This document shows, piece after piece, positions 44,936 through 58,711 of a DNA stretch of 64,000 nt. Numbering within the stretch: the stretch's first letter is position 1; every line of letters starts with the position of its first letter. The notes under the pieces are model-generated. The model ran no database searches and had not been told where the DNA came from. It was given only the letters and a program-made list of their open reading frames with translations. Position numbers and translations under genes: made by a program. The DNA lies in contig JADNRZ010000050.1 of the NCBI GenBank assembly GCA_015501605.1, forward strand, positions 29,197 through 93,196, in the 5' to 3' direction. Origin of the DNA: Panaeolus papilionaceus (taxonomy: Eukaryota; Basidiomycota; Agaricomycetes; Agaricales).

Positions 44936-47900
44936 TTGAACATCACAACCACCCAGAATTCCTCTCACTGGTTATTAAAAGAGGTCATTGCAATACCGCG
45001 ACCATTTGCTAGTTCAAATCTGCACCATTAGGCCCTTTATATTTCAATCACGAAGTATATCATGCTTGGTTAGACGCTATGTTCATTTAATTTGTACACG
45101 CGACAACCCATGTCCTCTGAGAATGAGTAACTCCACACATGAACGTTTACTCTGTAGATCATATTGAACTATAGCAAACGCTCATCACTATTGTCCAAAC
45201 CCTGCCTGTACATATCTTCTTGCCGATTTTCTACGTGATCTGAATCTGGACGGCGAACCCTGCGCATAGCAAGACACAGCTCGATATCTCATCAACGGAG
45301 TTGATATCATACTATTCGCTACCGAGTACTTTTTGGGTAAGGTGGGCTGCTGGGGTATGTATCCACGACACGCCGCAACCGCATGTTCAATGCAATGCTA
45401 TACTTACCATCCGAGCACACGATGTCGCATTCTTGAGTCTAACCTAGAGTTTATAAACGCCATCGGAATGTTTGGCTTCGGGGGAATGAGGGAGACAGAA
45501 CTTTATGCTCGGTCTAGATTTGGACTAGTGGATGAAAAGTTCCTCCGTATACTGCGATATGTAAGTTTCGTCATGACTTGGGTGTTTGCAGTCAGCACTT
45601 GATGGTAGCCATCAGCGCTCTCTGTCACTTTTGGAATAGCGCCCGCATCAGACCAGCCAGTTGTGGGTTCCCAACATGGACCGCAGTTACCTAGCACCCA
45701 ATAGTAGGAAGTAATAAAACTCATCCTTTGAACACGAACAGGGAGTCCCATATCGGCTTTCATTGATAACCTCAAGATCATTGCCACACACACGGTGTAC
45801 AAGACAAAGCCTATGTCAAATTAGTCTCCGTGTTCCGATTCTTCTCTGTATGTTTAGCTCTCCTCTTAAAACGAGACTATTTCGTAACATACCGCACTTA
45901 CTCTCGCCCCGCTCCAGAGTTAGTGACTATTTCTCAATGTTTTGATGAAGAAGCGAAGGCTGCGCGCTATTTTCGCGTAGTTCATCTTACGTTACGACTA
46001 AGCCACAGGTATATTTTCAAGAACTCCGATGAAAGCAGGGGGTCCCTGGATATGTCGAGAATATCAATCAAGCCGATTTGCCGTCTGTGTCAGGTGATCG
46101 AGAGTGACAGGACCCCCAAAATGTCGGGAGAATATCATAACCCTCGGTCGTGGTTTCAGCATGTCATTCCCCCCTTCAAAGCCTGGTGCAACACAGCCAC
46201 GAAATTAAAACACACATATCGGTTTCTCAGGATCCGAAAGCCGTCCTGGCTTATTCAGTTAGATCCCGCCGGTGCGATGTTGGCCCCAAATCGCTCCAAC
46301 CCTGGACCTAGCGCCATCTCGTCAAGTCCAGTGGCAGTGATGAGTTGTGTAGGATGGAGGGCGCCATTTCACTTCACGGCGCTGGTGGGAGTCATGTATC
46401 AGTGTTGATGTTCTTTTGTCCTCGAGGACACACAACCATTGTACATGTACACATAAAACGACATACAGCATTGAGTTCTACTGCGTCCGCGGCACTATAA
46501 AAGGAGATATGATTCTGAATCACCCGAGTCGCCTTAGCAGTTCGGTGACGTTGCTCCGGGACTGTGGGTGCGGTCTGTCGTTCTGTGCCTCTGTGCCTGC
46601 GCTTTCACTTATGGGTGTAGGTGCGTTGTGCCTCTGCATATGGATTTCGTGATGAAAACCTGATGGAATTTGTATTTCCAGGAACAACATATGAGTATGT
46701 TCTTGTTTTCAATTTATTTTCAATCTAGTCGTTGACGGTGAGTGGTTCTAGGTGGTTCTCCTGCTCTAGAAAGGGAATCTTCCCAATGGGGCATGTGGTG
46801 TTCACTGATCCAGGTATTGGTTGTATGATGGGTTGAGAGCATTCATTTGTCTCCCACTGAATGAAGTGAGTGCATTGAGTGATAACTTGCTCGTTGCGAA
46901 TTTCCTGTGTATTATGTTTGAATATCGATCGTCGCCTTTCAATATGTTGAAGAACATGACATGGATCTGATCCTCGATCCATTTGGACATTCTATGACAT
47001 TCTCATTTTTAATTTCGACTGAAATAGACAATGGTATTGCGGTATAGACTGGGCGAACATGAAAATATGATTGTGCCCATAGGGTATGTTGCTGAATGTC
47101 AATTCAGGCGTCAAACCCTCATTTCATTTCGTTTCTTGCAGTTTATCCGACTAATTCATCTCCTTTATATTACTCAATACTTACATGGTCCGGCATTTAG
47201 AGAATACAGCCGATGGCGCACTGATGATAACATAAAGCCTCATGTTGTCCCGCGGCTTATAGGATTACCCTCTGAAGGGGTGTGCGTTAAGTGGTGGCAC
47301 GGAGAATAATTATGTCTGAGAGTGGATATATTATAGCCTTTGTGTGAGAGCTTGACGTCGCAGACTCGTGTGGTGACCCTTGAAAACATATGCGAATTAG
47401 TGAGCGGTGTGAGAGCCACCTTAAGCGATGGGGGTGCAGCATCCGTATGATCGAGGGTTCAACCGACACGACCGTGCATTCCATTTATGATATTAATATT
47501 ACTCAAGGTAAAAATAAATGGACTTTGCCGCTCATCGTGTACCATGGAGACGGAAAATATAAAAATAAAGGTATAATAATGGGATATATGGATTTGGGCA
47601 AGTAATTCCACGATCGAAACAATAAGAATGAAGCGATGTGAACGAAGTGTTGATTGATTGACGTTGATGTGGGAGTTGATGATATCCGCTTGGATCAGAC
47701 GCCGAGATGGATGCCGGACTGACGCTGGAGATGGGGGTTTGAAGGGCATCACACTGGGTCGACAGTGAGATATGCCATGGTTCCACCAGATGATGCTGCG
47801 CGTCATGTTCGGCACGACAGTTGATTGAAGTCGCATTTCGTGGCTAGAGCTCTTGACGGGTTATACTTGGCGAAGAACGACAACAAACCAGTACGTTCAA

Positions 47901-50575
47901 GTTGTAAAACTCGTAATTTACGCTAATACACGAGCTTGCGTATAACGCAAGCGCGGAAACAACACGAGGTTTCTCGTTATATGCGGGGTCAGGCGGTCAT
48001 TAAGATGAGAAACAGCTCCTGAGAACGTGTGTATAGCATATGATAAGATAGATACGGTGGTGGTAGTTAAAGGAGTAAATGTGATTTAAGAATATTGCAA
48101 GAGGGAATGGGGTAGATGATATCCGAATAGCGGAAAGCGGCGGAGATGAGAAATGATAACAAAATGGGGGACTCTGGACCTCACCAAGGCTCGTTTAATC
48201 ACACGAAATAGTCTAGATGTGTATTGAATTTACACTTGTTCGTACTTCATAAACAAGTGAATAGCATAAAAGAGGGTCAGAACCGTACAGAGTTGGTGCT
48301 ACGAAGCGTCGGCCATGATAAGATGTATATACCCACATGAACGCTGAAGTAACCCAGTATTATAATCGAAGTATAAAGCTTTTACCAGAATGAAAGGGTG
48401 CATCATGCTTTGAGTATTCAGGAGGGTCAAATGTGCAATGTACCGTAAAGAAACGATGTGTCAGTTCTGAAACACGAGGCTGTTCTGTCTGCGCAGACAG
48501 GGGACACGATAAGAAAAGGAACCGAAATGTAACCAAACCTCTAGTGAATCACAACGGCTTCAACGCAACCTCACTGGGATAACGTGCAGGTAGTGAGACG
48601 AATCGAGCTGTCTGACGAATAATTAGCGGCGGTCAAGAAAGACATTGTCATCAAATAGCGAGATAGGTTAGGGCCCTGAGAATATGCTGTGCCAGCGACA
48701 GCGTAGACAGGACAAGACCATCCATGTATTTATATACTGTTCGAACAACGTCGGATGGAAAAAGTTCACCTTGATTGTTACTTGGGTTGTGATACTCGAC
48801 ATATTCGTACCGTCGTCCATCGGTGCGGAAGGAAAAACAAGGTATGAATATTACCGAAGCCGACGAGATGTAATCCATATGTTCAAGCGGATCACTCTTC
48901 ATTGGTATTGAGTGGTATTTAATTACAAAAAGACGTAAGGAATATAAAGACATAATGAAGCATATGGAATACGATCTACATATATGATGCATGTATGTTC
49001 TAGCGTTCAGAACGGATGAGAAACGACAACGACTGTCCTCGAGAATGAGCAGTTTTGACATAAAGGGGGGGGAAAGACAGTGAAAGCGCAATGATACCAA
49101 AACAGGATGCGAAGATCAAAAAATACAAGAAAGTGACAGCAACAAAACAAGTAACATACACACCACGGGTAAAAGCCAAAGAAAACATATCGAATGTCAT
49201 ACGCAGAAAGCATTAATCATATCAAGAAACAGATATAGGGGGAGGGGGTAGCATGCCACCGATCCGATCCGAGGCCGCGACGGCGTGAACGCTTAATGAT
49301 GAGAGAGCGAGTTGCGAGTTGCGGCGTCGACGTGAAGGGCAGGGTGGAAGTAATATGCCGCGAAATGTCGATGAAAGGCGGAAGACATGGGAGATGAGGG
49401 GGTATGTGAGAACGGCGGTGACGTGATACGACTGGATGCGATGCGACAAAACATGAAAAAGAAATGAAGACAAGATAAACAAGACGGGACGTGACGAGAT
49501 AAAACAGAACATAAAGTGTGTAAAATATGAATAACCGGAGAATAACAAGAATCATGATATGCGATGCGATGATGAAATGTCAAGAAAGTGAACATGATGG
49601 AAGGTTAAATGGCGTAGATATGGGACAATATCTGTCAGCGATGAGAGACCAAGAAAGGAGAAATAGAAAATGAGAACTCAAGCACAGAAGAAATAAGGAA
49701 ATAAAAGGAAATACGAATGTCGGTGGAATAACGACGACATGCCATGACATACCCAGGTCTACACGGGGACCAATGCATCTCCAAAACCGTGTAAAAAACA
49801 TAAAACGACCCGAAAACGAGCCGTCGACATTGCGTGAGGCTGTGAGTGGCGAGGTGTATGTCAAATGATATGTTTTCGGTCGAATTGAGGTTAATGATGT
49901 GATGTGATGCGGGAACCGAACGAGAGTTTTGAGTTGTGTCAGAGATGGGAGCAGAGTTAGGATGCGAGTGAATGAGGAAGTCGAGGAGAGAGTGGACGAG
50001 TGAGGCTCAAACGTTGAAAAACAGATAACCTGTATGATAAATGAGATAAAGATGAAGTCGTTAGTAACATTGATAAGAAATGAAAGGGCTCCACTGACGA
50101 CATACATACGAAACCTCCGTTGCCTCACCCTCGTCGTCTCGACATTGTGACATGTACACAATCAGGCAATTTGATCAAATCATATCCCATCAAATCCTAA
50201 TCTCAATCTCCCAAGGTGAAAGGGAGTGACAAGTGCGGAAGCGTTCCCTATTTCCTCCGCAGCAGGGTTGGGTGTGAATCGAGATGAAGGGAGCCGATTA
50301 GGCACCACCGGGAGAAGAATCGTTGACAAGAGACAGGGGCTGCGCGGATGACAGCGATGACGATGAGGAGAGACGAGGTGTGAGGTAAGCATAGGGGGTG
50401 AAGTGTACGTTCAGGAGAGGAGGGGGTACATTGATTGAAACAACGAGGGTAGGAAACGATAGCGAGGGAACGTTCAGTTGGAGCCTTTGGCGCGTGAAAT
50501 CTTCACCTCGAACATGTACTTCGTCACGACCTCCAGATGCTATCCTTCTGCTACAACCTCTCCTAATTCCGCCTC
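44936..50575. other. Large gene-poor stretch; nothing supported
   Basis: About 5.6 kb. The longest frames (45830-46408 plus, 49580-50161 minus) show neither domain features nor supportive splice sites, and overlap frames on the other strand. No tRNA, tandem repeat or LTR was found. Confidence 0.45.
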
Positions 50576-53500
50576 TCACTCCCTCCTGGCCAACCTAACA
50601 ACATCCACCTCGAACCATACCTCCCCCCTCTCTCTCAACACCCCCACGCCCCGCGAGACCTCCCGCGTATCGAAGTCCTCGTAACGATCTGGAGGCAGCG
50701 CAGCGTTGACGTAGGCTACCAAAGATGCGATGGTGAGGTCGTCGGAGGCGGGGTTGTAGGTGGTGGAGTAGAGGTGGTGGATTGCGTGTGAGAGGAAGGC
50801 GAGGCTAAACATTGCAAATGTATATTATTAGAAGAGAGAAGGGAGGAATATGAAGATAATGAGCAATGAAAAAGAAAGATTGCGTTAGTTGAGAGATATA
50901 TAATTGTTAATGTAGATAGACGCACCGTCCCCCAGGACTATCCAAATCGAAGCCCCTCCTCCTCCCACCACTCCCTCCAGGTAAGCCATTACTGGAACTG
51001 GGTCTGGTACTGGCGTTGCTCCTCCCTCCTCCTGATCCTCCCCTTCTCCCATTCGTCGTCCCCCCTGCTGCACCACCAGTACCAGTCATACCAGGACCAG
51101 AGGTAGCAGCACCTTCCACTTCGCCCTCCGCTTCTATATCTGCTTCCCCTTCGGCATCAGCATCTCCCTCAGCGTCGACCTCTCCATCGTCGGCTTCGCG
51201 TTTGATATCGCGGTGTGAGGGTAACTCGACGAGGCCGTCTAATTCGAGGGTTGGCATAGGGCGATGGGTATGAGCATGGCTATGAGAATGAGTATGGGGG
51301 TGTAGGTGATGAGAATGAGAGGCGTGTGGGTGGCCGTGATGCGCATGAGAGGAGTGAGGCCTCGACCTTGATCCAGCCCCAGTGTGAGGACCAGCATGAG
51401 ACGAAGACGCGTGTGGGTGAGGAGGCTGAATTTGCCTATACCCTCCTGGGATCGCAGGTCCATGTCGTGGCGATCCATCAGTGTGTCTTCGTTGAGTTGA
51501 AGAAGACGCATGAGCGTGAGGATGAGGATGAGACGAGGATGAGGAGGAAGGGTAAGGCATCGACCTCGACTTGACGTGCGCTGATGAAGATGAGCCGTGA
51601 GGATGCGCGTATCGTGCGTTCATCGAGGATGATTGAGGACCAGGAGGGGGAGTGCGATACGGATACGGATTACTCGATGAGGTGTGGCTCGTGTGTGGGT
51701 GAGGTTGGGAGCGCGAATGCGAATGAGACGCGTAAGGGTGGGGATGAGGGTGCGCGTGAGGATGAGAATGCGATTGAGGGTGAGGATGGTGGATAGGTCG
51801 ATATCCGCGTTGATGCGCATATGCATCTACTCCTGAATCGGCACGACGAGAGGTAGAAGGTGGTGGTGGTGCCATGCTAGGATACGCCGCTGACGGGGGT
51901 GTAGTCTTCCTGGGTCGACGACGTGAGCTTTGAGCTTTACTCGTACTCGTAGTCGCACCCTCCTTCCCCTTCTTCTTCACATCGACCCTACTCTCCGTCT
52001 CTCGTTCCTTCTCCTTCTCCTTGCTCTTCTCCCCCTCTTCAGCTCCCTCCTCGCTTTCCAGCTCATCATCCTCAGTCCCACTCCCCTCTCCTTCACCCTC
52101 TCCTTTGCCCTCACTACTCTCCGACGAGTCACTCATCTCCACATCCCCTCCCATTCCCGCTCCCCGATCCCCGTGAATCACCCCAGGCCCACTATCGTCA
52201 CTCATCAACTCGTCTTCCTCATCACCATACATCTCCAACCCCCTTGGTAAACCAGTATCGAGGGTCATGTGCGGGTGGGGGTAGCGTGATAATGAGGCAG
52301 ACGGGTGAGAGGACATCGTGGGGAGTGAGGAAGAGGAGGGGTGTTTGGAGCGTGAGGAGAGCTTTTCGGAACGGCGTTGGCTAGACATGTATGGTTAGCA
52401 TTGAATAAAAATACGAACAAAGAGAAAGAACAACACTCACAACCTCGCGACACACTTATTCCGATGCTGAACCCACGGGTACGCACAGTACGTGCTATCC
52501 TGCCTCAACTGGACCCATTTCTTGCATAGACTACAAAACACCCGGTTTGGCTCGACGTGCACTATTAGTCTGTCCGCGCGCAGGGTTGCAGCGCGTTGTT
52601 CTGCGTTACGGCGTCGCGATTCATAGGTGGGTGTGAATGTGGTTGGCGTGAGGTCATGGAAGGGTGGTGCTCCTGGTCCTGCTGCGTCCACTGATGATGC
52701 GGGAGGTGGTGCATGGGGTGTATGAGAGAGAGATAAGTGAGATGGATGCGCTGGCGCGCTTGATTGGATTTGAGGATACGGGTTTCGTGGGACTGGGGAT
52801 CGCGACGCTGAAGGAGCTGGTAAACGTGATGGACCTGCTTGACGGAGGCGAGGAGACGACGACATCGAGCCGTGAGTGGATGTGGGATCGGCGTGTCGTG
52901 ATGAGCTGGGACCGGGACCTGCAACACCCACACCGCTGCGAGTACTACCTCCTTCGCCTCTCCCTGCTCCCATAGCACCCATAGCACCAATGCTACCCAC
53001 ACCGTGTCCTCGAGGCACGCAAGACCCTTTATGCGCATACCACGTCTCCAGCGCGACCTTGTGTTCGTCTGCGGGCACGGGTATCCATTTGTCGCAGCGG
53101 TTACAAAGGAGCCTCTCGGGGTCGAATTTACGGATGTCGGGGTCCTTTGAGAAGGTATCGTTGCGGCGGTCGAAGTCGTATACGTTCTTGTTGTTTCTGT
53201 TGGTACAAACAGTTTAATATCCAAGAACGAAATCGATAAAAATGGTTGAGAAGACGGGAAGAACACTCACATCCGTTTCCCTAAACAGCTCTTCCGATGC
53301 GCATCCCAGGGTATACTACAATACGTCGAGTTGGGGCGGAGGCGGATCCACTTATCACAGGAGGCGCACAGGACGCGGTACGGCTCAAATGTGGAGACGT
53401 AGGGGTCGTTACGGAGGTATTCGATGCGTTCAGCTTCGGTGCGTTTGGCGCGGCGACGCTTTGGGGGTGGACCTGGGGGTGGTGTTAGTGTTGAAGAGGC

Positions 53501-54137
53501 GACGAGGAGGGAGAGAAGGAAAGGAAGAGAGTGTGTACCTTGAGCAAACGAAATCGCATCCCCATCTGGTCTTCGACTTCTCGTGGTACTCGTCGTCGGC
53601 GCAGGGGCGGGTGGTTGAGCAGCCGAACTGTTGCTTTATTAGTAACCAATCACGAACAGGAAAAGAGAAAAACGCACCATGTAAGTCTATGAGCCTCCCA
53701 ATGCTTCGTCGTAAACTCAGTCCCGTCATCCCTGATCGATATACCCTCCCCACACCGTTCACAGATAACCTGACCATCGGTGTATTCGTCTGGTATGCTG
53801 GCTCCGCCCTCTCGCGCTGACGGTGGATGGGGATTCGGATTGGTGGAAGAAGGACGGAGGGTGGGTTTGATATCCTCCTCTTCTTCTGAGTGGGCAGCTT
53901 CTTCATCTGCATCGGGGTCGTCGTCGGATTCATCGATCTCGGGCTCGACGTGCGTTGGGGAGTGTGCTACGTCTTCGTCGGGGTGAGCTTTTCGTTTCAG
54001 TGGGTTCCTAAAGTGGGTAAGTATGGTGATGATGGGTATGTCAAGACGGAAGATTCGGTGATGGGATGATGGTGTTGGAGGACTAGGGGCGTAGATGGTG
54101 GGTGATGAAGAACGGAGAGAGGGACTTACGACGACAT
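50576..54137 (-). CDS. Nuclear-type protein with four C2HC zinc modules and a His/Pro-rich tail, 1022 aa, seven exons
   Basis: Exons 54137-54130 (8 nt), 54007-53678, 53627-53539, 53472-53271, 53196-52441, 52380-50926 and 50804-50576; every phase agrees. An acidic N-terminus carries an early KRK. Four related modules follow, pattern C-x2-C...W-x2-H-x3-C: residues about 85-113 (CERCGEG...HRLTC), 178-205 (CASCDKWIRL...HRKSC), 241-269 (CNRCDKWIPV...HKGSC) and 431-458 (CSLCKKWVQL...HRNKC). A PPPKRRRAKR nuclear-localisation-like stretch precedes module 2. Beyond residue 462 come Ser-rich, acidic Glu/Lys and long His/Pro-rich segments, a Gly-rich part, and a conserved-looking last exon (LAFLSHAIHHLYSTTYNP onward). 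I infer zinc binding and nuclear location. I do not recognise a named family; a role in chromatin or transcription is a guess. Confidence 0.8.
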
Positions 54138-57100
54138 GTTTTCCTTTTCCTTTTCCTTATCCCCTCCTCCTATATCCCTAACCCGTGCGTTTGAACGCGT
54201 GAGCTTCTGGGTCTCTCTCTCTGCTTTGTTGGGCGTCTCTTCTGGGTACTGCAGTTGACGTTCAGGGGAAGGGGAGGGCGAGGGCGTGTTGTCGGGTGAG
54301 TGGGAGGGAGAAGAGGAGGAGAGGGAGCGGTGGGAGGGAGAGTGGGATGGCGAGCTGTAGTGGTTATATTAATAAAGAAAGAGCGTCAGTGAGGCAAGCG
54401 AAATAGAGGTTGGATGGGAAATAAAATATAGAAGAGGAATGGATGCGCAGTGAAGAGAAAGAGAAAGAGGCAATGAAGCGAACGGAGACAACGTGTTTTG
54501 TGAGAGTGAAGTAAAGTGAAAGTAGATATGACAGGGTTCAGAGATAAACACAAGATGAGAGACATACCGATGAAGAATGGATGATGGCATGTTGGGTCAT
54601 AGATAAATCACCGGCGAGTAGACGGGGGTGAAGTAAGGGAAGAGAAAACAGGGATGACATGAGTGGTATAAATCCAACAAATAAAAAGCTTATTTCAATC
54701 AACGTAGTAGGAGGAAGGAGAGAAGAGAGAGGCGGGCGATGCAAATGGCTATTCCGTAGCTCAATCGGAACAACCCATCACCGACCGAGAAACTAAAAAC
54801 TAAACTAATTTATTATTTACATACGAGTTTCACACTTCACCGCCTTTTATTCTTGTTTTTCGGCACAACTCTCGTTTTTTATTTTCATTATTCGGGTCCC
54901 AGATTTGTGCCCCCCTATGATTATTCTGTGAAATAATCAAGTAACCGAATAGCGAAAACAAATGAGTTTGACCGCGTTGGTTGGAGAGTTAGCAGGCTGA
55001 GGTAAAAAGAAAGCAAGTAGGAGAAGAAGAAGGTTAATTTGACAGCTACATTTTCGAGTGACCCGATGCGATCTGTATGAATCAAACGACCCATCAATCC
55101 GTCCTGGTTGATGCGTTTGGTTCCTCGAGAACTGGAACGAAGAAGAGTGGTCTGGTTCTGCCTGGTTCATCAATGAATGAGATACTTCCGCTCTGAATCT
55201 CATTGAAATCCTGATACAGTATAAAGAGAGGTACGACCTCTTTGTACTTACGAGGCCGAGATATGATGCAAACATCAACCCTGTATGTCAATCTCCGAGA
55301 ACATATCATTTGTAAGGTGTGCCTATTGCTTTAATTAAGATACCGGGAACGACATGTTGAATTGTTCGACTTACGGTGCCGTCGGTGCCTCCTTGATTTA
55401 TTTTCTCAAGGCGTGTCACACTGAAATCCTGAATATTGTTGATATTGATGAAGGGGGGTCTGAATACGGACCGAATCCGACATGCCGCGGAGTTAGAATA
55501 GGATGGGAATTAAGACACATTAGGAAGGAGCGGCTTCCGCTGATCCCTCTCCTTCCTTCCTTCCGCTTGCTGCGCCCATCATCACCGACGACGACAACGA
55601 CGACCTGTCCTGCTTACTTTTGCCCTCATCTCTCATTCCTCTCGTATTGTCAAGTGAATGACATCATAACATCGTCATTCATCCTCATCGGCTGCGCTGC
55701 ACAGCACGACATATCCTTCGACTATTCCTTTTTGGTTGAGGATTAGGCTCGGACAGCCTCGTCGTTATTCGTCCCCGCAACGCCACTGGCACTACCGGTA
55801 TGTTTTCTTCCTTTATTTCAACACACTTTCTCGGCTTATGACGCGTTTCGTAGATACACTAAGTTGAGCAGGAAGCTTGGTTACCCCGCGTTGCTGTGTG
55901 GTGGTGGTAGATGCGTCATGCGGTGAAGGGAGATGTGGGGTTGGATTGGGTTGGATTGGATTGGGGTGGAATTGTAAGGTGTTGTTCTCACTTTTTTTTT
56001 GTTTCGTTCATTCCTTTCCTTGTCGCGCGGCGCCAGAATGATGCGTACCTCGTGTTGCTGCGATGGATCGCTGTTGTGGTTGGATACTTCATCACTTCAA
56101 CCAGGGCAGTTTTTTTTATTTGTTCAACCCTCAACTGTCCGCGGGTCTTATGCTTGGATTGATCCCCCCACACGTTTGGCGTAACCCGAATAAATCGCAA
56201 GCTATGGGTCGATCTTTGTCCAGAATATTAGGACCCGCGATTTTTTGTGGATATGAACGTGTTGGAGACCTATCGACTGCTTAATTTTTTTTTCTTTTTT
56301 CTTGTCCTCCCTCCTCTTCTCTCTTTCCCCGATCTCAATAAACGATGGTGTCATCAACACCCGCCGATGGATGCGTCAAGTGATGAAACGTCACGGGCGC
56401 GAGGTTGGATTGGATTGGATGTCGTTTTGGGTCTGTACGGTGTAGGTGGAGATGCGTTTTCTCCTTTTTCCTGGTCTCGAGGATCGCGCCACCATCACCT
56501 CTTCCGGGTCCATGTATGCAGCCAACTATTGATGTATCTTGAATTTCAAGTACTGTGATCGCGAGCTGTGGGTTCATGCGTTTCTAGGCCCACAATTGTT
56601 TCCGTTGGAATGAACCACATCTGGAGAGGTCGTCTCGTCATCTTGCCTACTCTTCTACCTTTCCTTGTCCCGATCTCAATGTCATGTCCCCCTCTCATTG
56701 ATTTCGATTCATCGCTCCTTTCGTCGATGACGTGGTGTTGACGAGGAATGCGCCTGTGTTTTTTCATTCTGTCGTCCCGTGACCATCTTTCTTGCATTAC
56801 CAGCCACATCATATCATGACGTCAGGCTCGAAAGAGAGTTGTCAGTCTGAGGACGAAATCAAAATTGTATCTACTTGTTTATTCAGAGGCCGCAACACGT
56901 CTGAAGCGATAGCGCAACGCGATATAGAGTGCAAGTCTTGGTAAAGGCGAGTAAACGACTCCGCAAATGCTAGGAGGAGTTTCATACTAACGATTCACAT
57001 ATCGGCGATGGGCTGAAAGTACAGGATACACACAAAAATAAGCAATCGGATGGTTCGCTGGAAAGCCATTCGCACACGGGACCATCGTCGTCAGAACTCT

Positions 57101-58379
57101 TTACAGTTTCGTTTAAGTGAAACAACGACTACACACCCGCAGGTCGCTCAATAGTCTCTTTACTCATACAGATGATCGGATTCCCTGACTGCATGGCGTC
57201 GAATAAAGCTGGGGTTGAAGGTCGTTTTAACTGCTTATCTGGCTTGCATCAGGTAGCTCCTTGAGTGTCGGGTTGAGGTGCAAGGTCACGAGAAAACGAT
57301 TCTGCATTGATTCTGTATGCGTAAACCTTGCACATTGTCGTCACAATGTAGAAGGAGACACCGCTCCCAGTGCCAATTCTCCGACATGACCCCTTTATAT
57401 ATATTAATATGAGTCCATTCATGACGATCAAGCAGGTTGCAAGACCCAGAGATTGAAAAACGACAGTTTGGGTACCAGTGGGATTACTTCAATCAATGTC
57501 ATCTGACACTGAACTAGACCCCTCTAAAACATTCAAGCCTCCGAAGCGAGATATGATGGACTTGACAAGACCATAATTTCAATTTCAATTTCAAAATCTA
57601 CATGCTATCTTACTAGCTCAGTCATCCTCACGCGAATCAAAGGTTACTTACACCGAAAACGAATCAACAGTTCTCTGCCGATCTGTAAATCCACCTTATG
57701 CAAAGCTACCTTGATTCAATATATATATCTAACACGAAGCCCAAGTCCCCTCAGCCGTCCCGAATGTGAAAGCTTAGGCACCACGTCATCGTTCCAACAA
57801 AAGTACCAAGTGAAGTGAAGCAGAGGCAAGCGTGAAGCCAATTTACGGAAGAACAACAACCATCGGAAAAGTTACCTTATACCCTTGGGATACCCGTTTG
57901 AACGTTCATCAAGGTGCGTGTGTCCACCTCCATCTCCAATTAAACGAACTTGGTTGAATTCCGAGACAGAACTCCAAGTCTTGTCCGGGAATCGTCATTC
58001 TCAAACATAAATTGGGAATTAAAAACATTTCCATAATCGTCTTTTATTTTAATTCTGTTCTAGCTCATGCATTCGAATTTGTGGATTTCAACGCCATCAC
58101 TCACGAGAGATGTCAGTTGTTCGAGTGAGTGAGTGAATGAGTATCCACTGCGTCCCGCCAGCAAGCTTTACAATCATCAATGTTGAACTACAATGTCTCT
58201 GACCCCTCTTTCCCACTGGCCCACCACAATTGTCATCCTAATCCCGCTAACACAAACAGTAGTCGTACCAGTCTCAATCACAATACTGTGTATATACTCG
58301 TCACAAACACCTTTCCTCGCCTGTGCCATCGGTGATAGAGGGAGCGATCTGGGAAGGTGACGATGAAGGGGCACAGGTA
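54138..58379. other. Intergenic; nothing supported
   Basis: About 4.2 kb. It starts with the promoter side of the C2HC-module gene (CT-rich tracts near 54140-54170). A minus-strand frame at 55094-55309 has a protein-like stretch (VVPLFILYQDF...) and could be one exon of something lost, but no partners are found. Nothing else is supported. Confidence 0.4.
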
Positions 58380-58384
58380 AAACG

Positions 58385-58567
58385 CCGTGCAAAGACGTGC
58401 ACGGCCGTGCGGGACCGTGAATTACCGTGCAAGGTCACAGTAAAGCCGTGGAAAGCCGTGCAGAGCCGTGAGGGAGCCGTGCATAACCGTGCGTAAACCG
58501 TGTGTGAACCGTGCATAACCGTGCGTAAACCGTGTGTGAACCGTGTACCGTACCGTGCAGAACCGTG
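58385..58567. repeat. CCGTG box array with 10-11 bp spacing
   Basis: CCGTG starts at 58385, 58405, 58415, 58425, 58446, 58456, 58466, 58477, 58487, 58498, 58509, 58519, 58530, 58541, 58553 and 58563, with ACGTG at 58395. Most steps are 10 or 11 bp; bases between boxes vary. One longer unit of about 32 bp is repeated exactly around 58477-58545. It lies 145 bp beyond the 3' end of the transposase gene. Confidence 0.7.
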
Positions 58568-58711
58568 CATGGAATTGAATAGAGTGAAGTGCAAAGCCGT
58601 GAGCAAGAGATGGAGGGAACGAAGCGTTTTCCTCTTGATACACGCTCCATTAAAGTTAAATCACCAATCTATTACATTGTTACATGCGAAGAGTGTTGAG
58701 TACAAGAAATA

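Noticed and set aside
45830..46408. 192-codon plus-strand frame as a gene
   Set aside because: No domain, repeat, signal or supporting splice sites; composition resembles non-coding DNA of the region.
49580..50161. 193-codon minus-strand frame as a membrane protein
   Set aside because: Phe/Ser/Leu-rich because of base composition; overlapping frames in the same area look alike.
51016..52250. Plus-strand frames opposite the C2HC-module gene
   Set aside because: Mirror frames of the repetitive His/Ser/Pro coding exon, with low-complexity translations.
54743..54800. tRNA gene suggested by TAGCTCAATCGG
   Set aside because: Only a D-arm-like string; no acceptor pairing and no T-arm (GGTTCGA-type) downstream.
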